From an uncultured Colwellia sp. (GTDB lineage: Bacteria > Pseudomonadota > Gammaproteobacteria > Enterobacterales > Alteromonadaceae): DNA of 43,459 nt. The translations under genes and the position numbers were made by a program. This document shows, piece by piece, positions 24,315-33,313 of the stretch (the first letter of the stretch is position 1; each line of letters starts with the position of its first letter). Below the pieces are notes generated by a model. The model made no database searches, had not been told where the DNA came from, and saw only the letters and a program-made list of their open reading frames with translations. Where the stretch lies: the NCBI GenBank assembly GCA_913057925.1, contig CAJXPG010000014.1:1-43459 (forward strand). Direction: 5' to 3'.

Positions 24315-27185
24315 TTAGTTACAATAAACCTGCTGTAACCGTTTAATTAATGGCAAGTCATTTTCACTGATGGTACCTAACTTTAACCACTGTACTAAGG
24401 ATTTTGTTAGGTCAATTGTATTACCGGACAACATTTGATCTTGCATTAACTGTACTTGAACCTTCATGCGTTGCTCAGCTAATTCCGCCGGTGATTCAAC
24501 TTGCGCTAGAATTTCAATCTCAAGCGTCTTATCAAAACGACTCTCTCCGCTAACGTGTGCTGATATTTTTGCCTGCTCTTGTAAACGTTTTTGCCAAAAG
24601 CTAGTTAATTGGCTAAATAAAGTCGATGATGAAAGCTCCGTGAAATCTTGGGCTTGCTGTGCTTGTTCAGTCAGTAAACTAAATAATTTAAGCCAATTTT
24701 GCTGTGTTTTTTCCTGTGCACTTTTAACTTCCAGTTGTTCTAGTTGCTTGATCAAGTTTTCAACGCGCGTTGCAACACTTTTAATTACCGGCTTACTAGC
24801 TACAATTTCACGATGGCAATCTTGTGCTTGCTGTTTGATTTCTTGTAATGATTTTAAATCAATTGGTTGGTCTAGATCATTAAGCGAAGCTTCCAGTGCA
24901 AGTATTTGGTTTTCAAACACTTGCTGCTTATTGGACTGTGCTGCTTGTTGCTCAGACTTTAACGCATCGCGTTTAGCAAATAACTGATCGTTTACCGCTC
25001 TAAATTGTTTCCACAAGCGACTTTCTTGTGCATTGCCGGCAAAGCCAACCGCACGCCAATTGTTTTGTAATTGCTTAATTGACTCAATAGCAGCAAAAAC
25101 ATCTTCAATAACCATCAGTTGCTCTGCACTTTTAATTAAGGCTTGTTTTTGCTCAACATTGGCTTGGTGAAAATCATTTATCGCTTGTTTAATTGGCTCA
25201 ACCGCTAATTTAAACTGTTGCTGCAATTGTTTATATTGTTTGCGGTCAACCTCACCTGCACCACTCCACTGCTGTTCTAAACTATTTAGCTTGCCTTCTA
25301 GTGCTTTATAGTTAACAGACTGCTCAGCAAGTTCACTTTCCAAAGATTTTACTAAAACAGAAGCTTTTTCTAAGATTTGTTGACGCTGTAATAAATGCTG
25401 TTCACGTAACTTATCTTGCTCAGCATAAAATAAACGACAAGGCGCAAAAGCTTGTTCACACGCGACATTAAATTGTTCATTCAGTGCTTTATCAATATCT
25501 TCTTCAGCATGCCCTAGTGAGTTCCACGTAGTGCGAAATTGTTTAACTTTTGTAGCCTGCTCATTGGGATTATCAAGCGGAGTGTCAACCAAAGCCTGAA
25601 TAGCAATCAGTAATTCTTGTTTTCGTGGCGTGGCAATATAATGTTCCCAGTCACTTAACTCAGCCATTTTTTGACAAACATTGTCAAAATCTCGTTGTAA
25701 TTGCTGTTGTTGTTGCATGGATAAATGCTCAAAAGATTCTTTAACGCCTTTAAATAAACCGAAACATACCTTGTATTTTCCGTTGTTCAATAAACGTTTA
25801 ATATCTTGCAGTTTTTTCTTATGTTGAAAGAAAAGATCTTTTTGTTGGTTTTGTAAAGCTTTTAACCCTGACTGCCACGCCTGAACAATTTCTTTGTGGG
25901 AGTCAACAATTGAAGTAGGTAAAATACCTGAGGTTTTAGTTTCAATTACCTGCCAAGCTTTTAACCAATCATTATATGTTTGCTGACGGGTATTTAATTC
26001 ATCAAGCGATTTAGGTAGTGCTAATTGCGAAATTTTAGAAATTAAGTGGGTTGCTTGGCTCACTGATTCTGCAATTTCAGGGATCTTATCCAAGCGTTGA
26101 TTGAGCTCGGTTACTTGTTTACTAAAAACTTGTTGTTCACTGCTATTTAACACCGATGATTGTATTTGTTTCGCTAGGTCTAACAACTGTGCTTTAAAAG
26201 TCGCCTCATCGAGATTTTCACTTGAAAAAACAGCCGTTGTTAATGCTTGGCTTATTTGATTTAACTGCTGCGTAAAAGATTTCTTATCTTGTTGTTTATC
26301 ATGAGCTAATTTGTCACTAATAATTTGCTGTTGATATTGCTCTGCTTTAGCAACAAACAGTTTATCTAGGTGCGCCATGATGGTTTGATATTTACCGTCA
26401 AACTCCGCTACTTCATCAGCATTAAAAATTGTTTTTTCAGAGGCTAGTGCTTGCCATTCATGGATGAGTTTAGCTTTACGTTTTTTGTACTCGCTATAAT
26501 CGCTGACATCTTTGAGCGCTTGTAACTTGGCTAAAATTAACTGAATTTGTTTTGATAGTTTTTGCGGCTTTTCAATTGACGCTTGAATCGTTGAAATTTT
26601 TGCTTCAATTTGCCCTGTAATTGTTTGGTTACATGCTTTTTTCGCCAGCTTCTCTAAGACTTTAATCTCTTCAACTTGCTCAAGTAAATACTCTTGCAGC
26701 AATGGGTTTTGTTTTTGATTAAAGGTTTGACTGAGTAATTGGCTGCTCGTTTTGCGGGCGCTAATTAATTGATAAAGTTTAATCATCAAGCCACTGTCTT
26801 GCTCATGGGCAAGCCAAGCTTCTAACAGTGCGGTGGCTAGTAACGGGCTTTGTGCCTGTTTAGCGATTAATTGCGCTTTTTGTTGTTCAGATAACACAAT
26901 TTGGTGATCGGTCGTTAAAATATCCTGGACCTGTTTTGCCGAGAACTGCTTGATTTTATCTTGTGAATTATGCTGACTTTGCGTTAAGTAGCAATCAAAA
27001 GACGCGATTTTAATCAGTGCTGCACGCCTAACCAAATCACTTTCATCTTGTTGTATGAGTTCGGTTAAAATTTGCAGTTGCTCAGCATTTTCAGCGGATA
27101 GTTCGTCATTGATTGCGCTAATACGTACAGCAGCATCTTTATGCTGCCAATTGGCTTTTGTTTTAAATAAAGAGGAGAAGATCAT
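24315..27185 (-). CDS. DUF349 repeat protein, 956 aa
   Basis: This long cytoplasmic helical protein is rich in Gln and Lys. After an N-terminal HEAT-like part (about residues 15-70, AVRISAINDELSAENAEQL), the rest is built of DUF349-type helical repeats. These show the recurrent Trp-centred motif, for example QFRTTWNSLGHA near residue 550, LNSLEQQWSGAGEVD near 640 and IKQLQNNWRAVGFAG near 700. Length and architecture fit the large DUF349 proteins of Alteromonadales. The function is not established. It is the last gene of an apparent operon (zinc-ribbon protein, YeaC, DUF349) with gaps of 29 and 53 bp. Confidence 0.88.
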   Translation of the reverse strand: MIFSSLFKTKANWQHKDAAVRISAINDELSAENAEQLQILTELIQQDESDLVRRAALIKIASFDCYLTQSQHNSQDKIKQFSAKQVQDILTTDHQIVLSEQQKAQLIAKQAQSPLLATALLEAWLAHEQDSGLMIKLYQLISARKTSSQLLSQTFNQKQNPLLQEYLLEQVEEIKVLEKLAKKACNQTITGQIEAKISTIQASIEKPQKLSKQIQLILAKLQALKDVSDYSEYKKRKAKLIHEWQALASEKTIFNADEVAEFDGKYQTIMAHLDKLFVAKAEQYQQQIISDKLAHDKQQDKKSFTQQLNQISQALTTAVFSSENLDEATFKAQLLDLAKQIQSSVLNSSEQQVFSKQVTELNQRLDKIPEIAESVSQATHLISKISQLALPKSLDELNTRQQTYNDWLKAWQVIETKTSGILPTSIVDSHKEIVQAWQSGLKALQNQQKDLFFQHKKKLQDIKRLLNNGKYKVCFGLFKGVKESFEHLSMQQQQQLQRDFDNVCQKMAELSDWEHYIATPRKQELLIAIQALVDTPLDNPNEQATKVKQFRTTWNSLGHAEEDIDKALNEQFNVACEQAFAPCRLFYAEQDKLREQHLLQRQQILEKASVLVKSLESELAEQSVNYKALEGKLNSLEQQWSGAGEVDRKQYKQLQQQFKLAVEPIKQAINDFHQANVEQKQALIKSAEQLMVIEDVFAAIESIKQLQNNWRAVGFAGNAQESRLWKQFRAVNDQLFAKRDALKSEQQAAQSNKQQVFENQILALEASLNDLDQPIDLKSLQEIKQQAQDCHREIVASKPVIKSVATRVENLIKQLEQLEVKSAQEKTQQNWLKLFSLLTEQAQQAQDFTELSSSTLFSQLTSFWQKRLQEQAKISAHVSGESRFDKTLEIEILAQVESPAELAEQRMKVQVQLMQDQMLSGNTIDLTKSLVQWLKLGTISENDLPLIKRLQQVYCN

Positions 27186-27238
27186 AAATAATTGGACTTA
27201 AATTGGTTTTTTCTCAAAGAAGGTGACAAAACAGTAAT

Positions 27239-27562
27239 CTATAATTCATTGTTACTGAAATAAGCGATATCGGCCTGAGTAGGTTTAGTGCACTTTTTTA
27301 TTTCTTCGTCGGATTGATTGTTTTTAAACTCAGACTTTAATTGACGTTTGTTCTTTTCAACAACATGACCATCTGCCCCGATGGTTAACATTTGATCATT
27401 ATCAAAGTGTCTTGCTTGGTAAGCCATGCTCAGTTGCAATGCAGTTGCACGCTGTGCTTCATCCACGACTGTGCCTTCTGGCCACTTTCCGGTTTCAGCA
27501 GCACATTTTAAACGTAAATACATGTCATTCGACATGGCGTCTATGGTATTTAGTAAATCCAT
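27239..27562 (-). CDS. yeaC: YeaC-like DUF1315 family protein
   Basis: The 107 residues align by eye with E. coli YeaC: an N-terminal IDAMSNDMYLRLKCAAETGKWPEG, then LQLSMAYQARHF, MLTIGADGHVVEKNKRQLKSEF. YeaC is small, cytoplasmic and of unknown function. The C-terminal 20 residues extend beyond E. coli YeaC. It is 53 bp upstream of the DUF349 gene and probably cotranscribed. Confidence 0.87.
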   Translation of the reverse strand: MDLLNTIDAMSNDMYLRLKCAAETGKWPEGTVVDEAQRATALQLSMAYQARHFDNDQMLTIGADGHVVEKNKRQLKSEFKNNQSDEEIKKCTKPTQADIAYFSNNEL

Positions 27563-27591
27563 TAGAATTCCGAGAAGTTATTAAGTTAAAT

Positions 27592-27921
27592 CTAGTTAAG
27601 TTTACGCTTGGTAAAAAGTAACATTGCGCGAATGACAATATACATAACAAAGCCGATTATTGCAGATAACATAGCTAAATTATGTTGCCACGTCCCCTGC
27701 TCGACATTGTCCCAAAACATAAAGAGAAAGCCACCACAAAATAGCAGCATGGCAATAAATGAGTAATTCATTAACCGCTGTGTTTTATTGATTAAATTAA
27801 CACGATTTATACTAGCAAGTTTATCTGAATCTAATTCAGCTAAACTTAGGTTACAGTGACTACAGGACTTTGCTTTGTCTGAAATTTTCTTAGAACAACC
27901 CGGACATTTTATAACAGCCAT
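27592..27921 (-). CDS. Zinc-ribbon membrane protein, 109 aa
   Basis: An N-terminal zinc ribbon (CPGC at residues 6-9 and CSHC at 20-23) is joined by a short linker to two hydrophobic helices near residues 52-70 and 82-103. Many bacterial small membrane proteins share this layout, with the zinc ribbon in the cytoplasm; no specific function is known. It is the first gene of the YeaC/DUF349 group. Confidence 0.75.
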   Translation of the reverse strand: MAVIKCPGCSKKISDKAKSCSHCNLSLAELDSDKLASINRVNLINKTQRLMNYSFIAMLLFCGGFLFMFWDNVEQGTWQHNLAMLSAIIGFVMYIVIRAMLLFTKRKLN

Positions 27922-27963
27922 TAAATTACTCGTGCAATGATATATTAAACGATGTAAGTAGGT

Positions 27964-27992
27964 GCCTTTACTAAAATATATAAAGTAAAGGC
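27964..27992. repeat. Inverted repeat upstream of the YeaC operon
   Basis: GCCTTTACT and AGTAAAGGC pair across an A+T-only loop of about 11 bases. There is no strong T tract. It may be a weak terminator or an operator. Confidence 0.45.
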
Positions 27993-28189
27993 TCTTACAG
28001 ATTTTTGCTTAGTATACCTGACCCGTTTCGCTATTTCACTACACTAGTCCCTCAAAAATGTTTAATTATTGCTTATGATAAAGAAGTGACTCTTTAATTG
28101 GATTTATCGGTGTTTTAACGTTAAATAATACTGCATCAATTACCGGGATGACAGCAAAGGTGAGCGTAGCCAAATAACTCACACTAAAT

Positions 28190-28210
28190 AAACTCAACTT
28201 GGGTTAACAG
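28190..28210 (+). repeat. Short dispersed repeat (AAACTCAACT type)
   Basis: AAACTCAACTTGGGTTAACAG differs at two of 21 positions from the inverse of 32819-32839. It is related to the copies at 3456 and 23014. Confidence 0.55.
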
Positions 28211-28297
28211 GTAAGATAAGTAAAACTAATAGCGTTATAATAACCACGTGCCTCTAGCTTGATAGTTTTTATTAATTCAGGGGATATTCATTAAGAA

Positions 28298-28386
28298 TAG
28301 TTATTCTATTGTTTATGAATTTAACGCACAAGTCAGTAAAGCTAACTACTAGGGAGCTATTTGTTATCCAGAGCTGAGGTTTATTA
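28298..28386 (+). repeat. Interspersed ~89-bp repeat, copy B
   Basis: This aligns ungapped with copy A at 32-120. The left end carries a small palindrome (AGAATA-GT-TATTCT, 28295-28308). The shared first 31 bases are identical between copies. No open frame lies in it, so a REP- or MITE-like element is likely. Confidence 0.8.
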
Positions 28387-28445
28387 GTTAATGCCAATTA
28401 ACACTGATTAATTTTACCTATCCAACAACTTTACCTTCAGCCATA

Positions 28446-28475
28446 AAAAAAGCCGTTCGAGGTGAACGGCTTTTG
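28446..28475 (-). terminator. Intrinsic terminator of the AGCS symporter gene
   Basis: AAAAGCCGTTC and GAACGGCTTTT form an 11-bp stem with a GAGGT loop. On the minus strand it is followed by a run of T residues. Confidence 0.9.
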
Positions 28476-28505
28476 ATTAGACTCTATAAAGTTTATTAAA
28501 ACAGA

Positions 28506-30017
28506 TTAAGCACTTTTCTCTGTGCTCTCTGATTTTTCTTTAGCAATACGCTCTTCCCAAAAGTCAGCATTATCAATGCCTAATTTTTTGGGATCAAAGG
28601 TAAACTTACTAACACCTGCTTTTTGCTGTGCCTCGTAATCTTTTAAGGCTTTTATTGCAGGTTTAGACATAAAGAAAATGATGATAATACCAATGATATT
28701 CAACCATGCCATCATGCCAACACCTATATCACCCATGCCCCATGCTAAGTCAGCAGCTTTTACCGTACCATAGAATGTTGCACTGATTATCACTAGCTTA
28801 AGCGCTAGATTCAATGCAGGTATCTTCAGCGTACGACGGATGTAATAAACATTGTTTTCCGCAATAAAGTAGTAAGCCAAAATAGTGGTAAAGGCAAAGA
28901 AGAACAACGCCAAAGCAACAAATGGTTTACCAACACCGGTGAAAACACTTTCAACCGCAAGTTGCGTATACGCTGGACTGTTTGCAGCTACATCTGCGGC
29001 AACGTTTTGAATTAAAAACGCTTCGCCAACGCCGTGTACGTTGTATGCACCAGTAATTAAAATCATAAAGGCAGTCGCAGAACAAACAAACAAGGTATCA
29101 ATGTATACAGAAAATGCTTGTACTAAACCTTGCTGCGCTGGATGTTCTACTTCAGCAGCGGCTGCAGCATGAGGGCCTGTACCTTGGCCAGCTTCATTTG
29201 AGTAAACACCGCGCTTAACACCCCAACCAATTGCTGCACCAACACCTGCCATAGGGCTAAAGGCATCATTGACTATCATCATAAATACCTCGGGTAACTT
29301 ATCAATGCTTAAGCCAATGATAACGAGTGACACCAAGATATAAGCAAGCGCCATAAATGGCACAACCACTTGGGTAAAGTGTGCAATACGTTTAACACCA
29401 CCAAAAATGATGAAACCAAGCAGCAAAACAATACCTGTAGCCGTATAAACTTTAACCATGCTTAACGTGCCTATGGCTGTTTCAATAGTATTACCTTGAC
29501 CAAACACCATTGTAATAGCCTCGCCAATACCATTTGATTGCACCATGGGTAACATCAAACCACACGCAATAATGGTTGCAACGGCAAAGATCCATGCGTA
29601 CCATTTTTGACCCATCGCTTTTTCAATATAGTAAGCCGGACCACCACGGTAAAAACCGTCTTCTTCTTCTTTATAAATTTGCGCGTTAGTTGATTCGATA
29701 TAGGCGGTTGCCGCACCAAAAAAAGCAACGACCCACATCCAAAATACCGCACCAGGGCCACCAAAACCAATAGCGGTAGCAACACCTGCAATATTACCTG
29801 TGCCTACTCGGCCAGATAACGAAACAGCAAGGGCTTGAAATGATGACAATCCCTGCTCTGAGCTTTTACCAGAAAGTAATAATCGCCACATTTCTGCAAA
29901 GTGACGTACTTGTACAAAGCGTGTTAATACGGTGAAAAATAAACCTGCGCCTAAACACAAGTAAATTAACGCGGGACTCCAAATGATGCCATTGATACTA
30001 TTGACAAGATCTTGCAC
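28506..30017 (-). CDS. Sodium:alanine/glycine symporter (AGCS family)
   Basis: This 503-residue inner-membrane transporter has about 11 helices. The family signature is clear: GRVGTGNIAGVATAIGFGGP near residue 70, continuing into the FWMWVVAFFGAATAYIEST helix. The motif AIGWGVKRGVYSNEAGQGTGPHAAAAAE near residue 262 is the AGCS substrate and sodium region. It should import alanine or glycine with Na+, which suits a marine cell. It is flanked by terminators on both sides, so it is monocistronic. The C-terminus is a charged tail. Confidence 0.95.
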   Translation of the reverse strand: MQDLVNSINGIIWSPALIYLCLGAGLFFTVLTRFVQVRHFAEMWRLLLSGKSSEQGLSSFQALAVSLSGRVGTGNIAGVATAIGFGGPGAVFWMWVVAFFGAATAYIESTNAQIYKEEEDGFYRGGPAYYIEKAMGQKWYAWIFAVATIIACGLMLPMVQSNGIGEAITMVFGQGNTIETAIGTLSMVKVYTATGIVLLLGFIIFGGVKRIAHFTQVVVPFMALAYILVSLVIIGLSIDKLPEVFMMIVNDAFSPMAGVGAAIGWGVKRGVYSNEAGQGTGPHAAAAAEVEHPAQQGLVQAFSVYIDTLFVCSATAFMILITGAYNVHGVGEAFLIQNVAADVAANSPAYTQLAVESVFTGVGKPFVALALFFFAFTTILAYYFIAENNVYYIRRTLKIPALNLALKLVIISATFYGTVKAADLAWGMGDIGVGMMAWLNIIGIIIIFFMSKPAIKALKDYEAQQKAGVSKFTFDPKKLGIDNADFWEERIAKEKSESTEKSA

Positions 30018-30070
30018 TGTTAACTCCTACTGTTTTTATTATTATCTTAAATTATTTGTTCTTATATAGG

Positions 30071-30104
30071 TAAAAGGCGAATTTGCTATAAATTCGCCTT
30101 TATT
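30071..30104 (-). terminator. Intrinsic terminator of the M14 peptidase gene
   Basis: AAAGGCGAATTT and AAATTCGCCTTT form a 12-bp stem with a 5-base loop, next to the minus-strand stop at 30119. The T tract on the minus strand is short. Confidence 0.85.
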
Positions 30105-30118
30105 ATCTGCTTTAATAA

Positions 30119-31261
30119 TTAACGTAAATCGTCAACCATATGATAAACGCCCGCTAAGAAATCTCGTCCAAGTAGACTACTGCGCTCATCAGACCAACCA
30201 ACACTGTAATCAGGTAGTAAATCATTGTCTTTAAATGGCATTTCTATAGTGTAAGCTAAACATTTAAACTGATTACCAACCCAGTTAGTACCAACCGTTG
30301 GGTTAGCTTGACCAGGCTCATCTTTATCATAACCACGATCGTCTTGGAATTCTGGGGTAATTGCTACCATAAATTGCTTAAATTTATCTTCTAGCGCTTT
30401 ATGACGCGCGTCATAATTTACAACACCTTCACAACCTGCAACAAAATTTACCGGTAATGCTTCATCACCGTGAACATCTAAGAACATGTCACAGCCAACT
30501 GCTAGCATTTTTTCTCGCACTAAATAAACTTCAGGGCTTTTGTCCATGCTTGGCTCTAGCCACTCTCGGTTTAAGTTAGACCCTACCGCATTGGTACGAA
30601 GGTGCCCACGAACACTACCATCAGGGTTCATGTTTGGCACAATATAAAAAACAGCTTTGTTTAATAATTCGCGTGCTACACCATCATCTTCATCAAGTAA
30701 ACGGTCTAAGAAACCTTCTACAAACCACTCCGCCATTGATTCACCAGGATGTTGGCGTGCTGTGATCCAAATAGTGCGTTTACCTTCACCTTCTTCGCCT
30801 ATTTTTAATAAGCTCATGTCACGGCCATCAATAGTTTGACCTAAAACTTGTAGCTGACAATCAACATCCATTTGCGCACTATGAATTAAATCTTGATGAC
30901 GTTCATAACTGTAAGGTGCAAAGTAAGCAAAATACACCGAATCATATTCAGGCGTTAGGGTAATAGTAAGTTTTTCACCGTCATATTGAGTTGGCACGCG
31001 AAACCAATGTTCACGATCATATGACGCTACTGCCTGATAGTCTTTCCAACCTTCAACATATGCAGAGTTACCCGCATTGTTTAAATGCATCACATGCTCT
31101 ACGCGATCGCCCGTTGTACTAGCGTCAGTTTGTAACTTAAAGTGGAACCATTGGTAAAAATCAGACTGATTGTCTTTTTTAATTTCTAATTGAATATTTG
31201 CTGCATCAGATGCATCGATAACGCGGATGTTACCACTATCAAAATTGTCAGTAATTTGCAT
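30119..31261 (-). CDS. M14 carboxypeptidase, cytosolic (CCP-like) type
   Basis: The 380-residue protein has the two-domain layout of cytosolic carboxypeptidases. An N-terminal beta domain (about residues 1-125, ending FAYFAPYSYERHQ) precedes an M14 zinc peptidase domain. Zinc ligands are H171 and E174 in RQHPGESM and H264 in LDVHGDE. The arginine-asparagine substrate motif is SNLNREW, and the catalytic glutamate is in AYTIEMPFKDN. No signal peptide is present. Eukaryotic relatives trim glutamates from tubulin; bacterial members have poorly known substrates. All key residues are present. Confidence 0.92.
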   Translation of the reverse strand: MQITDNFDSGNIRVIDASDAANIQLEIKKDNQSDFYQWFHFKLQTDASTTGDRVEHVMHLNNAGNSAYVEGWKDYQAVASYDREHWFRVPTQYDGEKLTITLTPEYDSVYFAYFAPYSYERHQDLIHSAQMDVDCQLQVLGQTIDGRDMSLLKIGEEGEGKRTIWITARQHPGESMAEWFVEGFLDRLLDEDDGVARELLNKAVFYIVPNMNPDGSVRGHLRTNAVGSNLNREWLEPSMDKSPEVYLVREKMLAVGCDMFLDVHGDEALPVNFVAGCEGVVNYDARHKALEDKFKQFMVAITPEFQDDRGYDKDEPGQANPTVGTNWVGNQFKCLAYTIEMPFKDNDLLPDYSVGWSDERSSLLGRDFLAGVYHMVDDLR

Positions 31262-31379
31262 AATAATTATTTCTTCGTTTGCTTGGCTCAGCTATTTACA
31301 TAGCGCCAATGAATAATTGAAGTTAATAGTGTACACAAACAACTGGCAGATCACTATAAGGATCGTGTGAAAAGATTTT

Positions 31380-31913
31380 TTACAATGAGCGCAGATAAAG
31401 CCCTAGCTCTGAAGAATATCCCATAGATTTACCAATAATCACATTTTCTTCACTTATAACGTAATAACTTGGATATCCGCTGATCTCAAAATTTTGTTTT
31501 ATCACTTCATTTCCTAAGGCAATAGGAAAGGTTAACTGGTGTTGACTGGTAAACTTTACCACTTCGTTTTTACTGCTAAAATCTAATGCCACTGCAACAA
31601 CATCAATCTGTTCATTTTTCTGATATAGGGCTTGTAAATTACCAATACTTGCGTGACACACTTGGCACCATGGCGCAAAGAAATACAAGATAGTAGTTTT
31701 ACCTTGAGCATTTAATGACACCGTTTCCCCCATTAAGGTGGGTACCTTGTCAAAATCAAAGTTTTGAGTCGAATGGGTATAGTCAGCCAGCGAGGTATCG
31801 GTAGATAACATGCTAGTTTCTCGAAAGAAAGAAAGTAATTGAAATGCCACTACAAAAATAACGGCTTGAATAGCGAAACTTCGAAGCAAGGGAAGATCCT
31901 TTAATAAATACAA
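31380..31913 (-). CDS. Membrane-anchored thioredoxin-like (TlpA/DsbE-type) protein
   Basis: A single N-terminal helix (FAIQAVIFVVAFQLLSFF, residues 13-30) anchors a periplasmic thioredoxin domain. The active site is W82-C-Q-V-C86, and the cis-proline loop is SGYPSYYV. Such proteins reduce or isomerise disulfides, or deliver reductant to cytochrome c maturation or periplasmic substrates. The 177-residue length is usual. No cytochrome or dsb genes lie nearby, so the partner is unknown. Confidence 0.88.
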   Translation of the reverse strand: MYLLKDLPLLRSFAIQAVIFVVAFQLLSFFRETSMLSTDTSLADYTHSTQNFDFDKVPTLMGETVSLNAQGKTTILYFFAPWCQVCHASIGNLQALYQKNEQIDVVAVALDFSSKNEVVKFTSQHQLTFPIALGNEVIKQNFEISGYPSYYVISEENVIIGKSMGYSSELGLYLRSL

Positions 31914-32033
31914 TATATAGACAAGTAGACCCGAGAAATATTGATTTTATTTTGTAATTTTTTGTCTTTTGTTCGCAGAAGTTTGTTCAATGCGCGAATA
32001 CCCTAAAATACTTTACACCAAGCGGATGTTTTC

Positions 32034-32333
32034 TTAGTTAATAGCCTCACTATCAGCGACCTGCTCAATGTTATAAAACCGTTGAACATTCACCGTCACC
32101 TTACCCCATGTTGACTGCTTGACTCTGAGTTGATGCTGCTCAAATGCGTTTTGTGAAACAAACTTTTCACTTACGTTGAATCGATTTGGGTTATCGCTAT
32201 CTTGTCTGACACTAAAGTGTAAACACCCTACCTCAGCCTTTGTTAACTTTATGTGGTGTTCAAGCTCAGCTTTGACTTTTATTAAATCGTTGTCAGCAAC
32301 AATGATATGACCCTGTAATATGATGTTATTCAT
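32034..32333 (-). CDS. Antibiotic biosynthesis monooxygenase (ABM) domain protein
   Basis: The 99 residues form one ABM ferredoxin-like domain. It opens with ILQGHIIVADNDLIKVKAELEHHI, followed by GCLHFSVRQDSDNPNRFNVSEKF and AFEQHQLRV, the family's usual order. Members such as YgiN act on quinols or degrade small aromatics as dimers. It is cytoplasmic. The specific substrate cannot be read from the sequence. Confidence 0.83.
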   Translation of the reverse strand: MNNIILQGHIIVADNDLIKVKAELEHHIKLTKAEVGCLHFSVRQDSDNPNRFNVSEKFVSQNAFEQHQLRVKQSTWGKVTVNVQRFYNIEQVADSEAIN

Positions 32334-32493
32334 TTAGTCCCTACATAATGACGGTTTATCTGCAAAGAGTCTGATATGACTTAATAAAACTTGACGGCTA
32401 AAATCTACTAGACTTAGAACTTTTAAAGCAAAACTTTTATGCTTTGGCTTTTAGTTCCGAAGCTTTTATACAATCGTTTTATAAAATATAGCT

Positions 32494-32754
32494 TTAATCG
32501 ATATCGCAAGCGCAGGCTATCTCACCATTGGTTGTCCATTCTTTATACTTTGAGCCACATTGCGCTTTATATTGATTGCAGATTGCTTGGTTACCATATG
32601 AGGTAGAACTGCCAATTATACCTGGGCTTGTCGAACCATTAATAATATCTTCACTTGTCCATGGCTTAGTATCATGACTTGAACAGCCATAGAGTAAGCT
32701 AACAAGTAATGAGACACTGCAAAAAGTAAGTTGTGACCGAAAATTCAAAAGCAT
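32494..32754 (-). CDS. Small lipoprotein with Cys-rich C-terminus, 86 aa
   Basis: A hydrophobic leader ends in a lipobox (SLLYGC, cysteine 24), so it should be lipid-anchored. The short mature part has five further cysteines clustered near the end (AICNQYKAQCGSKY, then IACACDID), suggesting disulfides in the periplasm. I do not recognise the family. Confidence 0.65.
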   Translation of the reverse strand: MLLNFRSQLTFCSVSLLVSLLYGCSSHDTKPWTSEDIINGSTSPGIIGSSTSYGNQAICNQYKAQCGSKYKEWTTNGEIACACDID

Positions 32755-32818
32755 ACTCCATTAATTTAGTAGGAACGGGTATGAACACAAGTCTCATTAA
32801 CTCTAGCGATTAACTTCT

Positions 32819-32841
32819 CTGTTAAGCCGAGTTGAGTTTAG
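32819..32841 (-). repeat. Short dispersed repeat (AAACTCAACT type), inverted
   Basis: CTGTTAAGCCGAGTTGAGTTT is the inverse of 28190-28210 with two differences. It lies in the 216-bp gap upstream of the small lipoprotein gene. Confidence 0.55.
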
Positions 32842-32898
32842 TCCAATTATATAGAGCTGCGAATTACCGCATTACTATAAAGTACTTAAAAGTAAAGC

Positions 32899-32930
32899 AA
32901 GTGGAATAAAGCTAACAAGTATATTCCACT
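32899..32930 (-). terminator. Hairpin downstream of the DUF3297 gene
   Basis: AGTGGAATA and TATTCCACT pair across an 11-base loop, 40 bases beyond the DUF3297 stop on the minus strand. The following TTGCTTTACTTTT is a weak T tract. Confidence 0.55.
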
Positions 32931-32970
32931 GAATTTGGTATTAAAAAGCTACAGACAAAGTTCGAGAACT

Positions 32971-33219
32971 CTATTTATAATAAGCTTCTACGGTGCCTTT
33001 AAGTTTGATCAAAAGCGGTTGCCCACGACGGTCTAATGCTTTCGGAGAAGGGATTTTTACCCAATTTTCACTAATACAGTACTCTTCTACATCCGTACGC
33101 TCTTTGCCATTTAAGCGGATACCGATGTTATGTTCAAAAATCTCTTCTACGTGATGTGGGCTGCGTGGATCACCTGAAAGGCGATCTGGTAGAGCGGGTA
33201 GCGATTTTGTATCGTTCAT
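32971..33219 (-). CDS. DUF3297 family protein
   Basis: The 82 residues match the widely distributed DUF3297 family. Features are LPDRLSGDPRSPHH, FEHNIGIRLNGKERTDVEEYC and a C-terminal RRGQPLLIKLKGTVEAYY. These are small cytoplasmic proteins of unknown function in many proteobacteria. The gene is intact and appears monocistronic. Confidence 0.85.
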   Translation of the reverse strand: MNDTKSLPALPDRLSGDPRSPHHVEEIFEHNIGIRLNGKERTDVEEYCISENWVKIPSPKALDRRGQPLLIKLKGTVEAYYK

Positions 33220-33313
33220 TGTTTTGACCTGAATTGAAAATAATGCGTCATTCTAGACAATATCAACCTAGCCCTCAAGGCGCGTAAGTAGATTTGTTGT
33301 CATCAACAGAAAC

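Larger units (their letters stand above)
27993..28445. other. Gene-free stretch with interspersed repeats
   Basis: No gene was found in this part of a 584-bp gap. It contains the short dispersed motif at 28190-28210 and the 89-bp repeat at 28298-28386. The remainder is A+T-rich and shows nothing recognisable. Confidence 0.6.

Noticed and set aside
24466-24987. 173-aa Cys-rich plus-strand frame
   Set aside because: It is antisense to the DUF349 gene; the Cys/Ser richness comes from reading Gln/Ala-rich codons backwards.
30119-31261. Functional link between the CCP-like peptidase and the FtsZ paralogue
   Set aside because: Eukaryotic CCPs act on tubulin tails, but the genes are 28 kb apart, the FtsZ tail is not poly-glutamate, and bacterial members are widespread without FtsZ paralogues.
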